A stretch of DNA of 51,191 nucleotides from the NCBI GenBank assembly GCA_007125845.1, contig SLCK01000124.1:1-51191 (forward strand), written 5' to 3'. The notes beneath the pieces are model-generated. The model made no database searches. It worked only from the letters and a program-made list of their open reading frames with translations, and was not told the DNA's origin. The translations under genes and the position numbers were made by a program. Of the stretch, positions 36,121 through 43,458 are shown one piece after another; position 1 is the first letter of the stretch, and each line of letters starts with the position of its first letter. Source of the stretch: Gemmatimonadota bacterium. Its GTDB lineage: Bacteria > Gemmatimonadota > Gemmatimonadetes > Longimicrobiales > Gaopeijiaceae.

Positions 36121-37227
36121 GTGAAGGAGAATCTCCAGTCCGTGCTAGAGGCGGCGCGAACCCGGCCCCAGGCCGTTGAGCCGGCAAGTCAGGAGTTGCG
36201 CGCCCTCAACACTGAGCTCCGCGAGAGGGTGGAAGAGCTCGCGCGGGCGAATGCGGACCTGCAAAGTCTTCTCTCCGCCTCCGGGGCGGCCACACTGTAC
36301 CTGGACGCAAGCCTGAAGGTGCGGCGGTTTTCGGCGGCCGCGGCCCAGGTTCTCGGGCTGAGCGAGGCGGACCGGGGGCGTCCATTCGGACAGGCTGCCC
36401 TCCGCATTCCTGTGGACGTGCCCCAACTGGCCCGAGACGTCCGGAGAGCCCTCGGAACGCTCACCACCGTGGATCGGGAACTCGAGACCGGGGAAGGAGA
36501 GCAACTCATGCTCAGGGTGCACCCCTACTTCGATCCGCGCGGCACCGTCGACGGTGCCGCTCTCACCATCTCCCGTCCGGCAGGCGTTCGTGAACGGGAA
36601 GAGGGGGAGCGCCTCCAGGCCCCGGAGGAGGAGCGGCGGAGGCGCTCCAGGGAGCTCGATCACACGGTCAAGAACACCCTTACCATGGTCCAGGGAATCC
36701 TCGATCAAACCGTTCCCGAGTCCGCGCACTCGGTCAAGGCGTTCGCGCGTGCCTTCCGGAATCGACTGGGCGCCCTCTCGGTGGCCCATCGCACCGGCGT
36801 CTCCGGCGAGTGCGACGGCGCACCGCTGCTGGACGTGATCGAGAGGACGCTGCGTCCACTCGGCGAAGAACACCGCATCTCGGTCCGGGGACCGTCGGTG
36901 ACACTCCCCGCATTCGCAATCCTCCCCCTCTCGATGGCCCTTCACGAGCTCGCGACGAACGCCATCCGGCACGGGTCGCTCACCCACCCGGAGGGCAGAG
37001 TGTCGATCGAGTGGACCCGGCCCAGGGAGGGGAAACGAGTCCTTCTCACATGGACCGAGTCGGGCGGACCGCGTGTCAGAACCCCTGAGCACACGGGGTT
37101 CGGCATCCGCTTGATCGATAGAGGCCTTCCCTACGAGCTCGGGGGCAGCTCCCGCATCGAGTTTCCATCCGAGGGGCTGTGTTGCGAGTTCAGCATTCCA
37201 ATCGAGCACGCGCGAGATGGAGGATGA
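36121..37227 (+). CDS. HWE/HisKA_2-type sensor histidine kinase with PAS domain
   Basis: The product has 368 residues. Three GTG codons in a row (36115, 36118, 36121) follow GGAGG (36107-36111); 36121 gives the best spacing. A coiled-coil (ELRALNTELRERVEELARANADLQSLL) leads to a PAS-like domain (ATLYLDASLKVRRFSAAAAQVLGL), as in kinases related to CheR-linked sensors. The phospho-acceptor is His181 in RELDHTVKNTLTMVQG, the HWE/HisKA_2 dimerisation signature. The N-box is ALHELATNAIRHGSL and the end is GFGIRLIDRGLPYELGG. It is cytosolic and overlaps its probable partner, the response regulator gene, by 11 bp. GATGC-TT-GCATC lies upstream at 36002-36013. Confidence 0.9.
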   Translation: MKENLQSVLEAARTRPQAVEPASQELRALNTELRERVEELARANADLQSLLSASGAATLYLDASLKVRRFSAAAAQVLGLSEADRGRPFGQAALRIPVDVPQLARDVRRALGTLTTVDRELETGEGEQLMLRVHPYFDPRGTVDGAALTISRPAGVREREEGERLQAPEEERRRRSRELDHTVKNTLTMVQGILDQTVPESAHSVKAFARAFRNRLGALSVAHRTGVSGECDGAPLLDVIERTLRPLGEEHRISVRGPSVTLPAFAILPLSMALHELATNAIRHGSLTHPEGRVSIEWTRPREGKRVLLTWTESGGPRVRTPEHTGFGIRLIDRGLPYELGGSSRIEFPSEGLCCEFSIPIEHARDGG

Positions 37228-37735
37228 CCCGGTGACGATCGCCCGACGACGAACGGCCCGCACGAAATTGCTGCTCGTGGAAGACTATTACCTGATCGCA
37301 GAGGTTTATCGGGCATTGCTCGGAGAGCTGGGCTACGATGTCGTGGGTCCCGCTCCCACGGTGGACCGTGCCCTGTCGCTCCTGGAGGAAGAGGAGATGG
37401 ACGGGGCCGTTCTCGACGTCACTCTGCAGGGTAGAACCGTGACCCCGGTCGCCGAACGGCTCCGGGAGATGGAGCTGCCCTTCATCTTCCTCACCGCCCT
37501 CGCAGATCTGGACTTCCTTCCCAATCATCTCTCGGGTGCGATTCGGGTGGAGAAGCCGGCGTCGCCCGGCGAGCTCGAAGATGCGCTACGCCGATCGGGG
37601 CTGGAAGCCATCCCCGAGGAGGTGTCGGAGGGGCCTGGAGACACCGGGGCTCATGATGATCCGATGCCGTCAGCGGCCGGGGAGGGGATCCCGCGTCTCC
37701 AAGCGCGGCAGGAACCGGTCCACGATCGCACGTAG
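37217..37735 (+). CDS. Single-domain response regulator
   Basis: The product has 172 residues overlapping the kinase gene by 11 bp, so the pair is translated together. The receiver is complete: VEDYYLIAE for the acidic pair, phospho-acceptor Asp67 in GAVLDVTLQG, Thr93 and Lys113 in VEKPAS. About 50 residues follow without a recognisable output domain; the last 66 bp (22 codons) overlap the convergent hybrid-kinase gene. Such HWE-linked stand-alone receivers often act by protein contact or phosphate transfer. Whether the C-terminal tail is functional is unclear. Confidence 0.88.
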   Translation: MEDDPVTIARRRTARTKLLLVEDYYLIAEVYRALLGELGYDVVGPAPTVDRALSLLEEEEMDGAVLDVTLQGRTVTPVAERLREMELPFIFLTALADLDFLPNHLSGAIRVEKPASPGELEDALRRSGLEAIPEEVSEGPGDTGAHDDPMPSAAGEGIPRLQARQEPVHDRT

Positions 37736-40114
37736 TCCGGTCTGGTCGATCGGCTTCATGAGGCACTCGTCCATTCCGGCGGCGAGCGCCTTCTCCGCCA
37801 CCCGCTCGCCGTCGTGTCCGGTCAGGCCCACGATGGGGACCGGATCCCCGGTCCGTCCCTTCTCTTCCTCGCGCACCTTCCGCGTGAGCTCGAACCCGTC
37901 CAGCCCCGGCATCTGGATGTCGACCACCAGCACATCGTAGCTCCCTCTCCGGAAGGCGCTCACGGCCTCGGTTCCCGTGGAGACGGCATCCACCTCGCAC
38001 CCCATCCCCTCGAGGGCGTGAGAGAGTGCCTCCTTGTTCACCCACGAATCCTCCGCCAGGAGCACCCTGCCCCGCTGGGGTTCCTTCCGAGCGGAGCCGC
38101 CCGCCGACCCCTTGGACCCTGTGGTCGCCTCGCTCCCTCCGGGCTTGGACGATGGAGAGACCTTCCTCTCCATTCGACCGAGTCCTTCGCCGAGGGAAAG
38201 GAGGAACTCCGGGGTGCGATGTGGAAAAGGTACGGTCGCCTGAAAGCCGGCCGTCACGACCCGTCCCAGCTCCAGGTTCTCCGATTCCGGACGAATCAGC
38301 ACCAGGCCGAGCTCGGCCCGGCCGGCCAGGCGCCTCGCAGCCGCCGCGAACTCGAAGGCAGCCTCCTCGCCGAGCCGAGGGTCCACGATGACCAGGTCGG
38401 GAGCGTCCCCTCCACGTCCCTCCTCCATCAAAGAGAGGGCGCCAGCAAAGGAGCTCGCCGCAGTCACTCGCTCCTCACCGAGCGTCTCCACGATCGTCCC
38501 GTGCAGTCGAGCCTCCGCGCTCACCGAAAGGACGCGCCGGCCAACGAGGGAAGCGGGTAGCTGCCGGCGCTCGGCCTCATCCGAAGCGGTCTGTCCGCTC
38601 CCGACCCGCTCCACCTCGAGCTCGAAGGCAAAGGTCGATCCCTCGCCGAGCTCCGACTTCAGCTCGATCGAGCCATCCATCAACTCGACGAGCTCCCGAC
38701 TGATGGCCAGTCCGAGCCCGGTTCCGCCGAATCGGCGAGAGATCGAGGGATTGGCCTGCTGGAACTGCTCGAAGATTCGCTCCTGATCCGCTCGCCCGAT
38801 TCCAATGCCCGTGTCCTTCACCACGAACCGTATCCGGGTCTGCGTCCCGCCGGCGGGATGCACCTCGACCGCCAGGGAAACGTAGCCCTGTGAGGTGAAT
38901 TTGACCGCGTTGGCGACGAGGTTCGAAAGCACCCTCCGCATCGCTTCGCGGTGTCCCCGGATTCTCCAGGGAAGCTCGGCCGGCAAGTAGATCGAGAGCC
39001 CGATCCCCTTTTCACGTGCGGAAGGAAGGAAGAGCTGCGCAATGTCCCGCAAGATGTCTTCGGGATTGAAATCATGGGCCTCGAGCTCGGCCCGGCCCGC
39101 TTCAATGCGGGCCCAGTCGAGAAACTCGTTGACCATTCCGAGGAGACTTGCCCCGGCGTGCTCGATCGCGTCGGCGTGCTCCCTGGCCGAGTCGGGCAGG
39201 TCGTTCTCAGCCAGAGCGCGCGCCATCTGGATCATGCCTCCCAATGGAGTCCGGATCTCGTGGCTCAGGTTCGCCAGGAACCGGGACTTGTCGCTGTCCG
39301 AGCCTTCGGCCGAGCGCCGAAGGTCCTGCAGCTCCTTCTCCATGCGCTTGCGGTCCGTGATGTCGAGCGCCGTACCCTCTAGCCGGGATGGTCGACCGCT
39401 CGGATCCCGCACCAACCGCCCCGTGGACTGGACCCACCAGGTGGTCCCGTCCTCCCTCATCATCCGGTATTCCGCCCGCAGGGGCTCGCCGGAATCGACC
39501 GAATGCTTGATCGCCTCGATCGCCACGGCGCGATCATCCGGATGGACCCGCCGCAGGAAGTCCTTCAGGGTCGGCGCAAACCCCCCGGGCTCTGAGCCGA
39601 GCATGTGATACAGATGGTCCGACCACTCCATCCGGTTCCTCGGAATGTCCCACCCCCAGGACCCGAGGCCCGCGAGCCATTGGGCTTCGGCGAGCTGATT
39701 GCGACTCCTGGAGAGCTCCTCCTCCGTGCGACGACGACGCGTGACGTCCCGCATCGTTCCGAGCACGAGGTCCACCGGGTCGGCCTCCCCCTCGACGGGT
39801 CGAGTGCGCACGCGGACCCACCTGAGCTCACCGTCGGGCCGTCGAATCCGGAAGGTATAGTCGTACCCGGCCAGCATCTCGTGCGGGGTCTCGGGGATGC
39901 CGGCCCGGTCTTCCGGGAGCACGCGCTCGGCCCAGGCACCCCAGAAGTCCTCGTACATGGCGTCGACGGATCCGCCCCAGAGCCTGTCGAAGACCGGGTC
40001 GAGGTAGACGAGCGTCCAGGAACTCGGATCGAAGGCGAAGCGGACCTCCTCGAACTGGAGGGCGAAGTCCTCGAGGAGGGTCGGTCTCCTTCCGAGCACT
40101 TCATCCAGCCCCAT
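37670..40114 (-). CDS. Hybrid histidine kinase (PAS-PAS-HisKA-HATPase-REC-REC)
   Basis: The product has 814 residues from ATG 40114, with GGGAG upstream. It has two PAS/PAC modules (about 15-130 and 145-255), then the dimerisation helix with His285 in FLANLSHEIRTPLGGM. The ATPase follows with RVLSNLVANAVKFTSQG (N-box), KDTGIGIG (G1) and FGGTGLGLAISRELVELM (G2). The first receiver (about 540-655) has an Asp in LVIVDPRLGEE but lacks the acidic pair and the Lys (ATVPFPHRT), so it is probably inactive. The second receiver (about 695-810) is complete with VLLAEDSWVN, VLVVDIQMPGLDG and LMKPID. No transmembrane helices are seen, so it senses cytosolic signals. Confidence 0.92.
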   Translation of the reverse strand: MGLDEVLGRRPTLLEDFALQFEEVRFAFDPSSWTLVYLDPVFDRLWGGSVDAMYEDFWGAWAERVLPEDRAGIPETPHEMLAGYDYTFRIRRPDGELRWVRVRTRPVEGEADPVDLVLGTMRDVTRRRRTEEELSRSRNQLAEAQWLAGLGSWGWDIPRNRMEWSDHLYHMLGSEPGGFAPTLKDFLRRVHPDDRAVAIEAIKHSVDSGEPLRAEYRMMREDGTTWWVQSTGRLVRDPSGRPSRLEGTALDITDRKRMEKELQDLRRSAEGSDSDKSRFLANLSHEIRTPLGGMIQMARALAENDLPDSAREHADAIEHAGASLLGMVNEFLDWARIEAGRAELEAHDFNPEDILRDIAQLFLPSAREKGIGLSIYLPAELPWRIRGHREAMRRVLSNLVANAVKFTSQGYVSLAVEVHPAGGTQTRIRFVVKDTGIGIGRADQERIFEQFQQANPSISRRFGGTGLGLAISRELVELMDGSIELKSELGEGSTFAFELEVERVGSGQTASDEAERRQLPASLVGRRVLSVSAEARLHGTIVETLGEERVTAASSFAGALSLMEEGRGGDAPDLVIVDPRLGEEAAFEFAAAARRLAGRAELGLVLIRPESENLELGRVVTAGFQATVPFPHRTPEFLLSLGEGLGRMERKVSPSSKPGGSEATTGSKGSAGGSARKEPQRGRVLLAEDSWVNKEALSHALEGMGCEVDAVSTGTEAVSAFRRGSYDVLVVDIQMPGLDGFELTRKVREEEKGRTGDPVPIVGLTGHDGERVAEKALAAGMDECLMKPIDQTGLRAIVDRFLPRLETRDPLPGR

Positions 40115-40305
40115 GGGGTGCTCCCAGAGAGTCGTCGACAGGTGAAATCAGAGGCGAAGTCCCAATGGGCGACGGACTCCGGTTCAGGAGGTGGATACGT
40201 TGCGTACGCAGGCGGGGTTCCATCGTTCCAGAAGTGAGACACCCCTGTAGGGCGGTCGGCACGAGGGCGACGAGGACCCAGGAGGTGGGACCTGCGATTG
40301 CGGAG

Positions 40306-40323
40306 TGTAGCAATCACGCTACA
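40306..40323. promoter_or_regulatory. Inverted repeat, candidate activator-binding site
   Basis: TGTAGC-AATCAC-GCTACA is a perfect 6-bp inverted repeat with a 6-nt spacer, 29 bp upstream of the weak -24/-12 element. This size and placement would fit an enhancer for an NtrC-type activator. No second copy was found in the window. Confidence 0.4.
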
Positions 40324-40352
40324 AGCTATGGGGGACTGCCATCGACCAGGAG

Positions 40353-40368
40353 AAGCACATCCCTTGCA
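40353..40368 (+). promoter_or_regulatory. Weak sigma-54-like element
   Basis: AAGCAC-ATCCC-TTGCA matches TGGCAC-N5-TTGCW except for the first two bases, so the -24 GG is reduced to AG. The -12 half and the spacing are perfect. It is about 220 nt before the GNAT-like start, a rather long leader. Confidence 0.3.
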
Positions 40369-40587
40369 CCCATCTCCCTAAGGCACGTGAGGTCACTAAC
40401 TTATGAGTTCCTGGCATCCCGAGGCACTCTCGGCTTCGACCTTGCTACTTGGACCGGGGTGACAGAACTCCTCCGGACGGTGACTTCCAGACACGTCGGT
40501 CCATCGAGTTGGTGCGTGCCGAAAGGCAATGGGGCACTCGGACGGTGGGGAACCGACACCGGAGATGATACTTCTCGGGGTGCCTGG

Positions 40588-41634
40588 ATGAACGATACAC
40601 CGTTGGCGCGCACAGGTGAGACACTAGTGGCCGAAAGCGGAGACGCCAGAAGTCTGGTGATGGAGTGGGTCCAACCGCCCCGCTTCGACGACGAGCTTAA
40701 GACGTTGTTCGTCGAAAGCGGTCGGGAGGATTCGTTCGATCGCTACGCCGGGGTGGCACGACTACTCGCAGAAGTCGGTGCAGGAGCCGTGCTCGCCCGG
40801 ACTCTCGAGGGACAGTTGGCGATCTGTACCTCGCTCCTGCCTCGAAGCTTCCAGGACGGCCCCCAGAGCGTTCGGGGGGCCCTCCTCACCGGACTGGTGG
40901 TCCATCCTTCGTTCAGGGACTTCTGGACACCGGTCAATTTCCTCAGGGGAGCGCTTCAGCTCATCGAAGAGCAGGGAGAGCTGGATTTCCTCTACGCCGA
41001 TCCGGGAGAGAACGGAGCCGCTGTCTTCCGGGCCGCCAGCTTCGATCTTCTGGGCTCGCTCCAGAACTTCGTCTTTCCGGTCGTGCCCGGGTGGTCATCC
41101 TACCTTCGCCACGAGTTCCCGATCGTTCAGCTGGACGCGGAACGACTGAGCTGGGAGGCGGGGGCCGATCAACTGAGCGCCCTTCCCCACCTCGACTCCG
41201 GCAGTGCCTTCAAGGTGATTCGAACCAGGGCCCTGCACGAGAGCTGGATCCAGGCCAACCGGACGGAATCCTCCGAATGGATCGTGCTCCGGGTTCCGGG
41301 GCGCTCCGGCGAGGCTCTTCCCGCAGCCAGGGTTCTGCTTACGCCAACGAGTAGCGGTCGCACGCTGGGCATCACCGACCTGGGCTGGGATTCCGAACAG
41401 GTGAGCGTGGAGTCACTCCTCTACGCCATCACGGGTCACGCACGATCCCAGGGATTTCGCAAGCTGGCGATCCGCACATTGAGGCCCTCGAGACTCGGCC
41501 AGGCCATGGCCCGCAGCGGCTTCGTCGGCCGAAGTGGTGAGCAGCCCGTGCTGACCCGGGTCGTGGGAGAGGACACCATCCTCCCCTCACCGCACCGGTG
41601 GTTGTTGACCTGGGTCGATGGGGACTACTGGTAG
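40588..41634 (+). CDS. GNAT-like acyltransferase-fold protein in a glycan locus
   Basis: The product has 348 residues from ATG 40588 (a weak ribosome-binding site; upstream codons look non-coding). The N-terminal half has a GNAT-like layout: AGAVLARTLEGQLAICTSLLP, TGLVVHPSFRDFWTPVNFLRGALQLIEEQGELDFLYADPGENGAAVF and ASFDLLGSLQNFVFPV. The last block corresponds to the typical end of a GNAT domain. The C-terminal half (ARVLLTPTSSGRTLGITDLGW, SVESLLYAITGHARSQGFRKLAIRTLR) could be a second GNAT-like repeat. Acylation of a sugar or amino-sugar precursor is an inference from the sugar transferase next door (convergent, 36 bp). Confidence 0.65.
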   Translation: MNDTPLARTGETLVAESGDARSLVMEWVQPPRFDDELKTLFVESGREDSFDRYAGVARLLAEVGAGAVLARTLEGQLAICTSLLPRSFQDGPQSVRGALLTGLVVHPSFRDFWTPVNFLRGALQLIEEQGELDFLYADPGENGAAVFRAASFDLLGSLQNFVFPVVPGWSSYLRHEFPIVQLDAERLSWEAGADQLSALPHLDSGSAFKVIRTRALHESWIQANRTESSEWIVLRVPGRSGEALPAARVLLTPTSSGRTLGITDLGWDSEQVSVESLLYAITGHARSQGFRKLAIRTLRPSRLGQAMARSGFVGRSGEQPVLTRVVGEDTILPSPHRWLLTWVDGDYW

Positions 41635-41670
41635 GGAACTACTGGTAGGAATCCATCCGGTGGTGCGAAT

Positions 41671-42483
41671 CTATCCGGCCGACTTCGAGTTCCGCTTCTT
41701 CTTCCGGTTCCGGGGCGTCGGCTCTTCCTTCTGCGTCCCATTCTCGCCGTTCGTTCCGTTCGTGGATTCCCGGCCGGGGTTCGAGCCGTTTCTGAGGAGC
41801 ACCACGGGAACGGTCTTCAGCATGATCGCGAGATCGACGGCCGGAGAACGCGAGCGCACGTACTCCAGGTCGTAGCGAAGCTTGCCGGACACGTCCTCCA
41901 GGCACTGATCGTATCCCTGGTTCACCTGCGCCCAGCCGGTGATGCCCGGGAGGACCCGTTGTCGGACCGGGTAGTCCTCGATCTTCTCACGAAGCTCCTG
42001 GAAGATCTCCACCTGTTCGGGCCGGGGACCCACCAGGTTCATGTCGCCCTTGAGCACGTTGAAGAGCTGCGGGAGCTCGTCCAGCCTGAACTTGCGAAGC
42101 ACCCGCCCGACCGGGGTGACCCTGGGGTCGTCTGGAGCTGCCCATACCTGAGCCGATCCGGGCTGCTCGGTGGTCATCGTGCGGAACTTGTAGATGCGGA
42201 ACGGGCGCCCACCGGTGTTGCCGTTTCGGCGACACCGTCCATCGGGCTCCGTCGAGGAACGGCCCCTGCGGTCGAGCCCGACCCGAACCTGCGTGTAGAG
42301 GACGGGCCCTGGTGAGGTCAGCTTGATCAGGACCGCGATCACGATCATGAGAGGCGCAGCCAGCACGATCCCGACTGCGCTGGCAAACACGTTGAGAGCA
42401 CGCCGAACCTTTTCCCTTGGGGTTCGGTCGGGCAACGGAACAGATGTGTCCGGTGCCTTTGCTCGTCTATCCGTAGATTCCAT
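41671..42483 (-). CDS. Undecaprenyl-phosphate sugar phosphotransferase (bacterial sugar transferase)
   Basis: The product has 270 residues from ATG 42483, chosen because GAGG lies 6 nt upstream; GTG 42495 is also in frame. It begins with one hydrophobic helix (LNVFASAVGIVLAAPLMIVIAVLI) followed by the initiating phosphoglycosyltransferase core of the PF02397 family. The motifs are SPGPVLYTQVRVG, GGRPFRIYKFRTM, LRKFRLDELPQLFNVLKGDMNLVGPRPE, and PGITGWAQVNQGYD. It moves a sugar-1-phosphate from a nucleotide sugar to undecaprenyl phosphate on the inner membrane, the first step of exopolysaccharide or O-antigen assembly. A 30-residue basic insert lies before the KFRTM motif. The short form lacks the WbaP-type five-helix N-terminus. 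Confidence 0.95.
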   Translation of the reverse strand: MESTDRRAKAPDTSVPLPDRTPREKVRRALNVFASAVGIVLAAPLMIVIAVLIKLTSPGPVLYTQVRVGLDRRGRSSTEPDGRCRRNGNTGGRPFRIYKFRTMTTEQPGSAQVWAAPDDPRVTPVGRVLRKFRLDELPQLFNVLKGDMNLVGPRPEQVEIFQELREKIEDYPVRQRVLPGITGWAQVNQGYDQCLEDVSGKLRYDLEYVRSRSPAVDLAIMLKTVPVVLLRNGSNPGRESTNGTNGENGTQKEEPTPRNRKKKRNSKSAG

Positions 42484-42544
42484 CGGCATCCTCACTCATT
42501 GCGCGGCGCTCCGCGGCGCCGGTCACTCGGTTGCTGGAATGAAG

Positions 42545-42560
42545 TGCAACAAGCGTGCGC
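42545..42560 (-). promoter_or_regulatory. Weak sigma-54-like element upstream of the sugar transferase
   Basis: On the minus strand the sequence reads GCGCAC-GCTTG-TTGCA. The CAC, N5 spacing and TTGCA match, but the first G of the -24 GG is C. The -12 is about 62 nt upstream of the start codon at 42483. The match is weaker than the pair at 48185-48234. Confidence 0.3.
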
Positions 42561-42696
42561 GCTGCCATCCGAGCGCCCAACCAGTCGTAACGTCTTGTCC
42601 TGACGTCACTTACCAAATTGTGGGAGGATGCGAAAGCTGTCGGTTCGTGGTGAAGAGCCGACGGGTGTTGGAACGGCTCTACGGGCTGCAGGCAGC

Positions 42697-43458
42697 TCAG
42701 GTCGCGGTCGGACCCGTGCTCGGGGGGAGCGGAAGGGTGAAGGAGAAGCGTGCGCCATCGCCTTCCCATCGCTCCAGGGCAAGGGAAGAGCCCATCAAGT
42801 CGACGAGTCGAAAGGAAAGCTCGAGCCCGAGGTTCGCAAGGCAAGCACGATTGCGGGGTTCGCGCCCGAGAGCGACCGCCTCCACCGAGGCAACCGTGTC
42901 AGGGTCGATGTCCCACCGCCCGCTGCCGACCGTGAAGGTCACCCGCTCTGGGGCCCCGGTCTCAACATCAGCGAGAAGCTCTACGGCGCCACGCCCCCCC
43001 TCCCGAAGCGGGATGGAAGCCAGGGCGAAGAGCGTCTGGCTCAGGGCCGCCGGATACCCCGACCTTCGATCCGGCTCGACGCCGCGACGATCGATGCGCA
43101 CATTGTGGAGCTCGGCAAAGGGAAGGAGCAGGTCATGCACCCCGGAGAGCAACTCGCCGACGGAAAACGTCTTTAGGTCAGACAGGGCCATCTCATCGCT
43201 TGGACCGGTCAACTCGACGAGATGGCCCAGAAGCTGATCGAGCGAGGCCGCGGCATGCCTAAGGAGCTTGAGTTGATAGGCCTGCCGACCGTTCACGACC
43301 GGCTCCAACTGCTGGGCCAGAGATTCCGCCAATACGACGAGGGCAGAGACCGGTGATCTCGCATCGTGGGCCAGTTGGCGAGCCAGGGAGATTTCCGGGA
43401 CGACGGGACCCTCCGCCCCGCCGGCGGCCCGGAAACCGGATCCAGGCTGGGAAGTCAT
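42697..43458 (-). CDS. Degenerate histidine kinase / ChpT-like phosphotransfer protein
   Basis: The product has 253 residues. A dimerisation helix with His31 (LARQLAHDARSPVSALVVLAE) is clear, and a second helix (LKLLRHAAASLDQLLGHLVEL) completes the four-helix half. The ATPase-like part lacks the N-box Asn (LSQTLFALASIPLREGG), the DxGxG G1 box and a G2 loop, yet the end (GDGARFSFTLPLPPS) still looks like a HATPase C-terminus. This matches the ChpT class, in which the ATPase fold is kept without ATP binding. It starts 4 bp inside the end of the sigma-54 activator gene (ATGA), so the two are translated together. It probably relays or removes phosphate. Confidence 0.75.
   Translation of the reverse strand: MTSQPGSGFRAAGGAEGPVVPEISLARQLAHDARSPVSALVVLAESLAQQLEPVVNGRQAYQLKLLRHAAASLDQLLGHLVELTGPSDEMALSDLKTFSVGELLSGVHDLLLPFAELHNVRIDRRGVEPDRRSGYPAALSQTLFALASIPLREGGRGAVELLADVETGAPERVTFTVGSGRWDIDPDTVASVEAVALGREPRNRACLANLGLELSFRLVDLMGSSLALERWEGDGARFSFTLPLPPSTGPTAT

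Larger units (their letters stand above)
40115..40587. other. Non-coding divergent regulatory region
   Basis: This 473-bp gap between the hybrid kinase and the GNAT-like gene has no convincing gene. It holds an inverted repeat (40306-40323) and a weak -24/-12-like element (40353-40368) oriented towards the GNAT-like gene. The GNAT-like frame stays open upstream to 40165, but the extra sequence is not protein-like. Confidence 0.5.

Noticed and set aside
40412-40427. TGGCAT-CCCGA-GGCAC as a sigma-54 site
   Set aside because: The -24 half is good, but the -12 position has GGCAC instead of TTGCW.
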